Assembly (NCBI GenBank): GCA_032717465.1
Contig: CM064669.1
Coordinates: 42,470,853 to 42,534,852 of the forward strand
DNA length: 64,000 nt
Direction: 5' to 3'
Source: Coenobita brevimanus
Taxonomy: Eukaryota; Arthropoda; Malacostraca; Decapoda; Coenobitidae
Shown in pieces: positions 1 to 12,939 of this stretch. The notes below the pieces were generated by a model. That model did not search any database and was not told the origin of the DNA. It saw only the letters and a program-made list of their open reading frames with translations. Position numbers and translations under genes: made by a program. The stretch's first letter is position 1. Each line of letters starts with the position of its first letter.

Positions 1-2269
1 GAGGTTGGGGGAGTGGACTTTCTGACCACTACTTGGTGGTGGCCAGAATTAAAATTCAAGTAAGATGGAGGAATAGAATAAGGGAAAGACGAGAGGAAGA
101 AGTAGTTGCAAGGAGAGTGGAAAGGTTACAAGAGGATGAGAAAAAGGCAGAGTATAAGAGAGAAGTGGAGGAACGATTGGGCAAATATGAATTGGAGCAG
201 ATGGGAGACGTGGAAGGTGTGTGTAGGATATTTACAGAAGAAATATGTGAAGCATGTGATGTGGTGTGTGGAAGGAAGAGAAGACGGAGGGGGGTGCAAG
301 GAACAGCGTGGTGGACTGAAGAGGTGAAACAGGCTGTGGCACAAAAGAAGAAAGCATACAATGAATGGATGAAAAATAGGGGCGTGGAAGAAGTTGAGAG
401 GCGGAAGAGAGAGTTATATGTAGAAAGAGAGAGGTGAAAAGATTAGTAAGAGAGAGTAAGAAGACAGTGGATGAGGAATTTGGAAGGAATTTGAGTGTAA
501 AGTGGAGGGACTGTAAGAAAATGTTCTGGAGAGAGGTGAAAAGAGTAAGACAGGGTGGAAGTGACGTTAGCAGGGGAGTGAAAGATAAAAATGGTAGATT
601 ACTAGTGGAGAAGGGAGAAAAAGTGAGCAGATGGAGAGAACACTTTAAGGAATTGTTGAACGTAGAGGATGGAAGTAATGCGAGTATAAGTGGCTGGGGA
701 ATGGCTGGGAGAAGGAGGGAGGTGAGAAGACAGGAAGAAATCAGTAGGACAGAAGTTGTGGAAGCAATGAAGAAAGTTAAATCGGGGAAAGCCCCAGGAA
801 TTGATGGAGTGTGTGGTGAAATGCTGAAGCATGGGGGAGAGATAGTAGTAGAATGGATGTGGAAGTTGTGAAGATTGGCCTGGGAGGAAGGTAGAGTCCC
901 GGAGGATTGGAAGTCAGGTATAATTATTCCCTTGTACAAAGGAAAAGGGGAAAAAGAAGTGTGTGGTAATCATAGGGGCATTTGTCGTCTTAGTATAATG
1001 GGAAAAGTGTATGGTAGGATACTTATTGACAGAGTTAGAGAAAGAACAGAGAAATTAGTTGGAGAATAACAGGGAGGCTTTAGGAAGGGAAGAGGTTGTG
1101 TAGATCAGATATTCATTCTTAGATCTTTAGTGGAAAAGTTTCAAGAGAAGGGAAAGAAGCTGTATGCGGCTTTCATGGATTTGGAGAAAGCATATGACAG
1201 GGTGGATAGACAAGGATTTTGGAAAGTGTTAAGAATTTATGGAGTAGATGGGAAGTTGTTGAATGCTGTGAAGAGTATGTACCATGGTGCGAAGGCTGCA
1301 GTGCGTGTGGATGGTGAACTAAGTGAATTTTTCTCTTTGAAAGTTGGTTTGAAACAGGGATGTGTCATGTCTCCATGGTTGTTCAATCTGGACATGGATG
1401 GGGTAATAAAAGAGGTACAAGGTAGGGTAGTGGATGTTGGAGTGGCCCTGGTGAGAGAGGATAGTGTTTGGAAACTCCCTGTACTGTTGTTTGCAGATGA
1501 TACGGTGTTGTTGAGTGAAGACGAAGGGGAGCTGCAAGGCTTGGTGGATGAGTTTGAGAGAGTGTGTAAGAAACGGAATCTAAAGGTGAATGTAGGGAAG
1601 AGTAAAGTGATGGTCTTTGAGAGAGGTGAAGTCAGTGAATGTACAGCGAGGTTGGATGGTGAGGAATTGGAAAATGTGAGTACGTTTAAGTACTTGGGTA
1701 GTGTGATGAGTAAGGATGGAGGTTTGGAGGGTGAAGTGCTTGAAAGGGTACAGCAGGGAAGAAAGGTTGCTGGTTCTTTGAAAGCAGTGATAAGAAACAG
1801 GGAAGTGAGCATGGAAGTGAAAAAGTTACTACATGACAGTATTGTGATACCAACTCTAACGTACGGAAGTGAAGCTTGGACGTTGTTGGAAGGACACAAG
1901 TCAAGAGTGAGAGCAGTGGAAATGAGTTATTTAAGAGGAGCCTGTGGAGTCACATGGAGAGACAGGCTGACGAATGAGGATATAAAGGAGCGTTGTGGTG
2001 TTGATGTGGATGTGATAGGAAGCGTTATGAGGAACACACTGAGGTGGTTTGGCCATATGGAGAGGATGGAGGGTGAAAGGCTGACGAAGAGAGTGTATGT
2101 GAGTGAGGTGGAGGGGGGAAGAGGGAGGGGGAGGCCGAGGATGAGATGGAGGGATGGGGTGGAGAGGTATTTGAGAGAGGGGGGTGTGAGTTGGGAGCAG
2201 GGCAGTGAAATGGCGGGGGACAGGGCGACTTGGAGGCGATTTGTTTGTGGCCACCCCAAACGGGATTGA
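1..2269 (+). pseudogene. LINE A ORF2: endonuclease end plus reverse transcriptase, broken
   Basis: The ORF2 polyprotein nicks target DNA and copies element RNA by target-primed reverse transcription. One frame runs 15-434 and begins with GLSDHYLVVARIKI, the closing SDH motif of the endonuclease. A shift near 431-437 moves to the frame holding the rest. That frame has in-frame stops at 869-871 (TGA) and 1067-1069 (TAA, just before QGGFRKGRGC). From 1130 to 2269 it is open for 379 codons. Motif A (FMDLEKAYDRV) is about residues 15-25 of this block, GLKQGCVMSPWLFN follows near 73-86, and the catalytic FADD is at 1490-1501. The C-terminus has a GRGRGRPRMRWRDGV stretch. The intact catalytic motif and only three lesions suggest a fairly young copy. 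The N-terminus is outside the window. Confidence 0.9.
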
Positions 2270-2298
2270 GGCGTCTGGGAATAGATAGATAGATAGAA
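1..2298 (+). mobile_element. Non-LTR retrotransposon (LINE A), 3' part, cut by the window edge
   Basis: The element enters from beyond the left edge. The earliest readable part is the end of an APE-type endonuclease domain (Ser-Asp-His codons at 21-29), followed by a basic linker, the reverse transcriptase and a C-terminal region rich in Gly-Arg. The coding region stops at 2267-2269. A very short 3' tail follows, ending in about four copies of ATAG (2281-2297), a tail type seen in several arthropod LINEs. The clade (RTE/CR1/Jockey group) cannot be assigned by eye. Frameshift and stop mutations show this copy is dead. Confidence 0.9.
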
Positions 2299-3073
2299 CT
2301 ACACACTCAAGGGAGGGTTAACAAACTGTAGCGGCAGGAGGAGGGGAGGGATGAGAGGGAAGGGGAGGGGGTACTTCCTTGCCGCGTTTTTTCTGAAGTA
2401 AATGATTTGTAGAAAACGGGAAGTTCATAATAAACACACATACACATCATACATTTTTTCATAACAGAACATACATCATACAATAATTACCGTATATACC
2501 AAAGCCCATATTAATCAATATTTTACATAAAAACAAAAGAAAAACTGATTTTCACATGTTAGTTGATCGGTAACTTTTCATCCAGTTTGGTGTTGTTTGG
2601 CTTGAATATCGTAGAAAGAGCATATTCATGGATCAGTTAAGTGTTGGTTTTACTGATGTCGTTATTGATTTTTCCTGGTCTTACCTTCTAAGGCTGTCAG
2701 TTCAGGGCAAAAAAAAATGCTCAATGACGATACGTTCGCAAATAGTCTTAACGTATTCCTCAACCCTATTCATCAAAAGTTTGAACATTTTAATTACTTT
2801 CTGGAGAACGTGAGTGACCTGGCAGACGACGATAAGCTGCTGTGAACAATGCAGGACTGACTAAGAATACACGCTACTGTTTGCTCTACAACGTAGGGAA
2901 GAAAAGATATCTGAGTGTTTGGACGGAAGAGTTTGCTGTAGCATGTTAAACCTTGGACTACAGTATTTCTATTAACTTTTAAGGGTAAAAAGTAAGTTTT
3001 TTTTTTTTTTTCAACAATCGCTGTCGTCGCTTGACTGCGACCAGCAAGGCGGAGTGATAAAGTTTTTGCCCGC

Positions 3074-3078
<5 letters not shown>
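2299..3078. other. Unassigned intergenic sequence
   Basis: There is a purine-rich patch at 2330-2375 and AT-rich sequence after it. I see no gene, RNA or element in it. Confidence 0.5.

Positions 3079-3107
<29 letters not shown>
3079..3107. repeat. (TG)n microsatellite
   Basis: About 14 TG units, directly followed by sequence related to the GTCA-rich repeat. Confidence 0.95.
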
Positions 3108-3110
<3 letters not shown>

Positions 3111-3145
3111 CATTATATCTCATGAACGGCTTGAGGTCTCAATAT

Positions 3146-3402
3146 GAAACCTTTAGGGTATCAAGATATGGCCAAAATCATGGACAAATTCGAAATTGGG
3201 CCCTCAGGGTCAAGGTCAGGGTCACCAAAATGGCTGTCAAAGGTCAACTAGTCTTTATCGCCAGCCTTTAGCACCACAGCTATCTACATGAAACCTTCAG
3301 GGTATCAAGATATGGCCAAAATCTTGGACGAGTTTGAAATTGGGCACTCGGGGTCAAGGTCAAAGTCAAAGTCACATAAATGGCTGCCAAAGGTCAACTA
3401 GT
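3146..3402 (+). repeat. Two diverged copies of a ~110-bp GTCA-rich repeat
   Basis: Copy 1 (3146-3252) and copy 2 (3290-3402) both start with GAAACCTT and run through GGGTATCAAGATATGGCCAA. Both end AAAGGTCAACTAGT. Each holds a run of GGTCA-type steps, including TCAAGGTCA, near its end. I do not recognise the family. Confidence 0.85.
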
Positions 3403-3407
3403 TTCTT

Positions 3408-3640
3408 TAATATGTATTGGCTTTTTGTGAAACGCAGTGACTGCATTCTGTAGAGTTTTGCGAAATTTCTTCACATCTGGCTTGTAAGTAGCATAGCTTG
3501 TAATTTGGCCAACAGCTTATTCTGGCGGACGATCAGCATTCGACTCCCGAATGTTTTTCTTTCATTTATAATATGGATTGGCTTATTGCGAAACGAGGTT
3601 TGAATTCCGTAGAGTTTTATGAATTTTCTTATCTGGTTTG
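3408..3640 (+). repeat. Two diverged copies of a ~70-bp repeat, 160 bp apart
   Basis: Positions 3410-3483 and 3571-3640 share TATGNATTGGCTT, GCGAAAC and GTAGAGTTTT segments and a TCTGGYTTG end. They look like an old tandem duplication of roughly 160 bp. Confidence 0.7.
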
Positions 3641-3737
3641 AAGGTAATTTATTCCTCATCCAGCAACAACATTCTGGAGGGCGATTAGCGGTCGACCCAA
3701 AATGCTTTAGTTTCATTCTGATTAGAATTATATGAAG

Positions 3738-4370
3738 GCAACTGGCAATGTGCTGCTGGTCTGCTGTGAATGAAAATATTTAAAATTGCAAAATACTTCT
3801 TGTATCTGATATTCATTTCTGTAGTAAGAATACAAAATGAATTGACGAAAGCCAAGTATGCTGTTAAACATACTTATTACTGAACAAAATATAATTTCAT
3901 CGCTCATGAATGTCGATGTCAGCAGTGGACACATCAAGAGCTGGTGCTCCATGGTATACTGAGTGGTGGCTCCACCTTGTGCAAGTCTTTAATTTCTTTG
4001 GGGACAAAGGAAACGCAGGAGAAAGAAACCACAGTTGCAGTTAAAATATCACCGGTGTCAGGCCTGATAATATACTCCCTCCTCAATCACACCCGGGTAG
4101 ATTAATGCCGCTCCAAGAATCTGCTCTACACTGGATGTGTAAGTGATTAATGGCCAAAGAAAAGCCTCGGACATTAGGCGTGTTCAGAGTTAGTCTTCAA
4201 AGAACATGATGCTCAGAACACAGGCTCTGGAAATACAGGATGGTACATATATTGCACCCCTTCCACACTCCTCTGTATGTAGTGGGGACGGCTTAGAATG
4301 CTGATGTCAGGGGGAAGGTAATTTGGCTGCTTCAGTAAATTACTGATCAACCATGCAATTAGTGGCAAAC

Positions 4371-4371
<1 letters not shown>
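3738..4371 (+). repeat. Duplicated block A, copy 1
   Basis: About 640 bp aligning in the same orientation with 23513-24173. Shared landmarks are GCAATGTGCTG, GGTGCTCCATGGTA, CAGGCCTGA, GATGATGCTCAGAACAC-like text and TGTAGTGGGGACG. Both copies run into a (CA)n array at the same point. Divergence is substantial, with many substitutions and small indels. No coding frame is visible. Confidence 0.85.

Positions 4372-4406
<35 letters not shown>
4372..4406. repeat. (CA)n microsatellite
   Basis: About 17 CA units, forming the right edge of block A copy 1. Confidence 0.95.
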
Positions 4407-4408
<2 letters not shown>

Positions 4409-5205
4409 GTAGCACTGTAAAGCATGAAAAGATTTATGGGAAATACAAAATAATGCTGGATAAACCACTATACCGCTGGTGAAGCCTTTCTCGTAACACG
4501 AGAATTCGTCGCTATGAGGCAAGATGGTTGCAACACACATAAACATGTATTCGCCCGAAGTAATATGAATAATCACGTGAACTGTCAACAAGCTACGCGT
4601 GGATAGAGAGACAAGAGAGGCGACAGGGCTTCTGGTGTCCACTCTACAGCCAAGGATAAAACCGTTGCCTATTATTCCACTACATCTGCTTTACAATACA
4701 CAGCATGTCCGTCACCTTCTCCCCTGATCATCAGGTCAAAGAGAATAATCTACGGGCAAAGAGGCAAGTAAAGGCTCTCTGAGCTTAGGAATAATGCCGA
4801 CAGTAGAAAGTGAGAAGCAGAAAAGGTGAAATATTAGGCAAACTTTCGCCTTCAACTGTACACAGATACAAGAAGAAGTGGTGTTCCAATCCCTCGTTCA
4901 GTTCTCCCTCTCTTCTCTGTCCCTTTTCGTGTCCATTCACAACTCGTACGGAATACGGGAGTAGCAGTCCTTCGCCACGAGGCCCAGACTTATTGTAGTA
5001 ATAATAATAAAAGCATCAGTAATAAAAGCAAATGTTGTGGAAATCACAGTGATAAAAACACTGGCTTTTCATTTGTATGCAGCCTAAATCCCAAACAAAA
5101 AGCAAACCCCTGACAAAAGCTACTTACTGTTTAATCCTCTACTGTGCATTTCACCAAGTCTGGTAGCATATCAGTAATGTCGTTAACAACTGTAGCATTG
5201 ATAGA
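4407..5205. other. Unassigned intergenic sequence
   Basis: Unique-looking sequence with no open frame, tRNA or recognised repeat. Confidence 0.5.
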
Positions 5206-5206
5206 A

Positions 5207-5261
<55 letters not shown>

Positions 5262-5276
5262 TAGATATATATATAA
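5206..5276. repeat. (TA)n microsatellite
   Basis: About 35 TA units with a few interruptions. It is the 3' tail of the reverse-strand SINE beside it. Confidence 0.95.
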
Positions 5277-5662
5277 TCTCATCAGCCGTTTGTGTGTCCA
5301 CTGTAGGACCGGCTTATCCCGACCGAAGTGGGGACGATACAGCCAATGTATCTCTACCAAATGCCTTAGGCTGTCTAGCAGAGACTGTATGTAGGGTGAG
5401 ATGTGCTTGTAATTGTAGTGTTGGAGTGGCTTTAGATGTGTGTGTAGTCTGTGAACCAAGTGCAATCGGCCCGCGCAAGCCGACAGGGTGCAAGAATACT
5501 TTATAGTATTCGACACTGGTTCAACCACAGCACCCCTTGTGTCCGCGAATGCAGTACGTGGCCTGAAGAACGCTCCCAAAGTTTATTACTCTGACGGGGC
5601 ACGAACCCTCGTTCTTCAGTGCACGAAAACGCACACTTTACCACTGTACCACAGAGGCTCTC
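5277..5662 (-). mobile_element. tRNA-headed SINE, family 2
   Basis: On the minus strand the head reads GCCTCTGTGGTACAGTGGT (A-box-like) and later GGTTCGTGCCCC (B-box-like), at about 5660 down to 5590. These are the internal RNA polymerase III promoter boxes of tRNA-derived SINEs. A ~300-bp body follows, and the element ends in the (TA)n tail at 5206-5276. The body happens to be open for about 140 codons on the minus strand, but the frame reads through the tRNA-like head and TA tail, so I do not treat it as a gene. The head is too altered to fold as a normal tRNA. Confidence 0.7.
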
Positions 5663-5668
5663 TCTCTC

Positions 5669-5713
<45 letters not shown>
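5658..5713. repeat. (CT)n(TA)n compound microsatellite
   Basis: About 6 CT units then about 23 TA units, abutting the head of the family 2 SINE. Confidence 0.95.
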
Positions 5714-5716
<3 letters not shown>

Positions 5717-6583
5717 AGTTCATCTGGTTCCTGGATAATGTCTCCTACTATATAATATTTTCCACACGAGTTTATTTAGATCTGAGAACTATACTGTCTA
5801 CAATATCATTTAAATTCTATATGTGTGTTTTCTGTTTACGGTCAAACGGTATTTTTGTCGATATGGAGAGAGCTGGATCATTGGTTCACTATTTTCTAAA
5901 TTTATGTGCAAAAACTTGCAGTATTAGAAATATACGTATGCATCAGCAGCATGACAAAACTGTCGTTTTGCATTATCAACTATTATTATCATATAATTTT
6001 TAGCAAGTACAGAAAATCATACCGGGTCAAAAGATTTTCTTAAGCCTAACTGACCGCCAAACATCCTACAATTGACCACTCCTCCCTACTTCTGTTCTGT
6101 AGAGGTAGCAAATAATAAATAAATAACGCCAATAAAAAAAATAAAAAAAACGTCATCGTAGAGGAGAAAATTTCCCCCCAAAATCAGGCGCTGGGACAGG
6201 GATAATGCTCCAACGCACCGTCCGTCGTTGCTGTTATTTCCTACACCAAAATAATCATACAAAGGCGTGTCGGGGGAGGACAGACTGCGGGGTGTGCTGT
6301 GGCTAATGGTAACAAGAAATTGATGGCCGTCTGCGCTGGGTGTGGATTGAAGGCGTGGGGCAGTATACATAAATCAGAGGATGAGAGGGTGGTGTTTATG
6401 GGAAGTGAGGGAATGTGTATATAGAACCATCAGGGGCTGGCTCAGGAAACAATAGAGAAAATAATATGACTGATAAATTACAGGGAATGAAGGTGGTGTG
6501 TGAGAGAGTTATAGGAATTTTATAATTATGTACTCACAGTATGTATGTAGGCTATGTGTGAATGTATATGTATGTATATATAT
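5714..6583. other. Unassigned intergenic sequence
   Basis: AT-rich stretch without a supportable gene or element. Confidence 0.5.
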
Positions 6584-6585
6584 AC

Positions 6586-6632
<47 letters not shown>

Positions 6633-6867
6633 GATAGATAAAGATAGACAGGTATAGATATAGACTGATACAGATAACGGATATATACAGATACCCTGTA
6701 TCATGTATATTTAGTGCTCCATTAACTAAGCATGGTGTTGAAAGCTCTACCACTCTATACTGCCTTGTTTCTGATCCTGTCTCATTCCATCCTTTATGTG
6801 GGAATGATAAGCAGGACAATTAATGAATAAATGAATGAATGAATGAACGAATGAATGAATGAATGTA
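6584..6867. repeat. (GA)n and (TGAA)n microsatellites
   Basis: (GA)n lies at 6584-6629 and a tetranucleotide TGAA array at about 6820-6867. Unassigned sequence lies between them. Confidence 0.9.
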
Positions 6868-7429
6868 GCGTTTGATGACGCTGATTCAGTTATGCAGAAA
6901 TCTGTATGCTACGTCATCTACGTTTTGTTCATTGAAGGAGTAGGAAAACGGCAGAGGAAGTCTTTATTGCAAGTCAGGGTAGTGTTGTAAAGTATTATCT
7001 TCTTTTTTCACTGCAACTGGTGCTGTTAAGTAAAGGAAACCGGCAAATCGGCTTTATATGAAGCTATGTAATTTTACTGAGCAATTTTCCTACAATTTCC
7101 AGTTAACATAACTGAAGTTGTCTAAAAAGACGACTTTCATCGAAGGCTTACTGTACTGAGAAATCAGAGTATGTGAAGGTAGCAAATAACAACCTCAATA
7201 CCAGGAAGTATTTCTTTGTTTATTCGTGATAAGTCCATACGATTCATTCAGTTGGAGTCTATAGCCTTCTTTAACCGTACAGTACAACAGGCCGTAACTA
7301 AACTGCCTTAAATCGCCAGTTCGGTAACCAAAATAAAAGATAAAATACGTCCTCTGGCTGAAGCAGTTACGAAGGATGGTGAAATACGTAAATGAGTATG
7401 TATCCGTAATCACTGGGGTCTTCCTTCTT
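6868..7429. other. Unassigned intergenic sequence
   Basis: I see nothing supportable in this stretch. Confidence 0.5.
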
Positions 7430-8102
7430 TATACAAGGAAGAAAAAACCAAAGGCCAGGAGCCCAAAAACTGTTCCTTCCAAGAGAAAACAAACAATATA
7501 ACAGAGAGCCAAATTCAAGACCCATTCAATTCGAGATGCCTGGACACACTGCGTTTGAAAGACTGGAGATCATAAGCAGTGGGAAATACAGACACAGGGA
7601 GACAGTTCCAGAGTTGACCTGTTGCATACATGAATGACTGGAAGTAATGGCTAACTCTCGCATTAGAGAGCTGGAGAAGAAAAGGAATGAGAGTTTGTTG
7701 CTAGATGGGTGCTACGCGCCTATTGTAGTGGTGGAGGGATGCAAGCAGACAATTCAGCAGAACAGTGATCACTGAAGTAGCGACAGAATAAAGATGCAAC
7801 AGTGTGGCGAAGACCCAGAATTTGAAGGGAGCCAGTAAGAGGAGGAGAGTTAATGAAACGGAAAGCCTTTGACACCACCTTGTTGAGAAGGGCTGTATGT
7901 GGGGAGCCTCTCCATACGTTAGAGTTGTACTCTACATAGGGTCGAATAAAATCTGTGTATAAAGTCAACAACTATACAGGGGTAACAAAGGAACGAAGTC
8001 GGCTTAGCACACCTAATCTCTTGGAAGCAGATTTTACAGGAGAGGTAATATGATCTTTCCAAGATACATCCTGAGAGAACGAAACCCCAAATATGCAAGG
8101 AA
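7430..8102 (-). mobile_element. LINE B fragment: reverse transcriptase C-terminus and 3' UTR
   Basis: Read on the minus strand, this is collinear with 54700-55365. From 8102 down it has the thumb/connection region (about 7720-7971 encodes YTDFIRPYVEYNSNVW and INSPPLTGSLQ). A 3' UTR follows, including GAGAGCCAAATTC-type sequence on the plus strand. The matching frame in the 55-kb copy reads YTGFIRPCVEYNSHVW. The 5' side is truncated at about 8102, the usual result of incomplete target-primed reverse transcription. Stops and shifts outside the 7720-7971 block make it non-functional. Confidence 0.9.
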
Positions 8103-8330
8103 TACCTACGGACATTATTATCGCTCTAATCTTTGAACACTTTCAATCCTATGACGTTTGCATTTTTATCATTATCTCCAAATGACTATCAGCATCAAGA
8201 AGCATTTCGAATTGTAGAGGTTAAATATAGCAATCACTTACCCTTTTACTGACAAGGTACCCACCTACACTTAATTACCGGTATTTCAATAAGAGATAGT
8301 GACAGTGTACATATTCTATAGTATTAGCCT
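8103..8330. other. Unassigned AT-rich spacer
   Basis: Nothing supportable is visible. Confidence 0.5.
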
Positions 8331-8636
8331 ATAATGACAGAGATTTTTGGTATTTCAAGTAACTCTTTCAATATATTATTTTGAGGAATAAAAAACGTTA
8401 TAAGGACACAATTTAGTATTTATTTACTGCCTACGCATTTGACCAGACATCAATTTAATAGACACCATGTGTTATAGAGCGTAATAATGACAGATTTTTG
8501 GTATTTCAAGTAACTCTTTCAATATATTATTTTGAGAAGGAATATAAAATGTCATAAGGACACAATTTAGTATTAATTTACTGCCTACACATTTTAATAG
8601 ACATCATTTTAATAGAAACCATGTGTTATACAGCAT
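8331..8636 (+). repeat. Tandem duplication, unit ~153 bp
   Basis: Units at 8331-8483 and 8484-8636 share TTTTTGGTATTTCAAGTAAC, AGGACACAATTTAGTAT and CCATGTGTTATA. Identity is roughly 85-90% by eye. Confidence 0.9.
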
Positions 8637-9212
8637 AATAACCCTAGAAACTGATGAAATATTATATCAATATTAAATTCGTTAATGAAAGCATTGCCGG
8701 TTCTCTTCGTCAGAGGTCAACATCTGTCAGTCTGATTCACTAGACTTCACATCAACAGCTTCAAAGATAATGTATAAATGAACTACCAGCTGACATGCTG
8801 CTCTTCTGTGCTATGTTACCAGTTAGGTTTTACAGACTGCTAATGCTCATTACTCTATTATACTCCATGTTTGTTCACTAAATACTGTAGTATTCTCTAT
8901 AAGTGTTTCCTACCACTTATTAGCTATTAACCTTCATTTATGTATATATGAAGATTATTTGCTTCACCACCACTCAAAAAGTTCAGCCAATCACGTTCCA
9001 CCTGACACAGTCTCTTGGTTCTGAGTGATTCATTCATAAAGATACGTGAGCTTACGACAGGGAACTGCCAGATGTCTCCAAATACCACAACATTTTTTTT
9101 TAGAACTTTCTACTTGCCCAACTGTACGTGGGTAGTATTTTGATTTCCCCATCTTAAAGGACAAAAACATTATGAGCATTATTATGAAGCCTCCTTCTTG
9201 GCCATAACCTCC

Positions 9213-9217
<5 letters not shown>
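8637..9217. other. Unassigned intergenic sequence
   Basis: No gene or known element is seen. Confidence 0.5.

Positions 9218-9280
<63 letters not shown>
9218..9280. repeat. (TG)n microsatellite
   Basis: About 31 units with one T interruption. Confidence 0.95.
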
Positions 9281-9558
9281 CACAACAGATTTATGTACAA
9301 TATGTTATGCATCCCATTCTGAGGACAAACCATTTACAAACAGCATATCCTCTGGCCAAAGTAATTAATTACTAAGGACAAGCTTTTACCAATACACATT
9401 GTTCCCCTTCAGTGAGGCTATTCGCTAGACAGATAAATTATTCTCAAGAAATATTTTTCCTCAAAAGATGTGTGATAATGACGTTGTTTGCACTCATCTT
9501 GCCAACACACCTTAAGACCTCTGACTGCTGTAGAAATATAACTGATTATTAAGAAACG

Positions 9559-12026
<2,468 letters not shown>

Positions 12027-12939
12027 AATATATATATATATATATATGAAAACACTGAAATACTCTGTACAATTTTCCCAAATCTTCCCAATTTATACTG
12101 CTTACGACTGGATCATGTTTGTGTGTGAAGAAAATAGGTCAGTCACAACCAGGCAAGCACATTAAGGCATGGCAATTGTATGCAAAATGCATGTTTAATG
12201 TGATTAGGGTGTACTGTACTGATAACTACTTAATATTATTACCGGTATCTATTTATGGCGTCGGGCTATAGGATAGATATGCATAACTTTTCCACCAACA
12301 ATTGTTAAGTATAGTATACAAGGCCTGTTAAACAAGTATCTGAATTAATGATGTCGTGAAGTCAAGCTGCTTTGAGGTAGTGTATTGCTCCGAAATTTGG
12401 AGACCAGAATCCTGATTACAACCAGTGTGGCAATGAGAATTTTGGATATCAAAGAACTTGATTATCACAGTGGTCACCAGTGTAATAATCAGAACAAGCT
12501 GCCACCAAAAATGCAGACTAACACCGTGACCACGAGGAAACAATCAGGTATCTAGATACTAGCTCAATTTAGGCTTACCAACATCCAACTCGAGAATGAC
12601 GAGAAACCCTTGGTTATCAGAAAGAAGGCAGCACGGCTGTTATGAAGACGAGGGCCTGACTTTCTCGACTATACACCTTGCAGGCCACTTAATCACGCCT
12701 GATTCCACCAGGAGGATGGCACTGAACGAAACCAAGTATAAAAATAAATGAAACTTATCCTTTAATCATCACCTTGGGCCGAACACAAAAGAGTCACTCT
12801 TGACAAAGTATGAGATGAACACAATTCAATAAATAAAAGAACTTAACACTCTGATATTATTACACATACTTGACAAGTCTCATGGTCAAGGATGGCCGCA
12901 GAGAATACGTAATCTCCAAATAAACTCTCCCGGACATGA
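12027..12939. other. Unassigned intergenic sequence
   Basis: A short (TA)n lies at 12029-12046. Otherwise no gene or element is recognised. Confidence 0.5.

Noticed and set aside
5277..5662. A functional tRNA gene at the head of the family 2 SINE
   Set aside because: A- and B-box-like strings are present but the stems do not pair and a long body with a TA tail follows.
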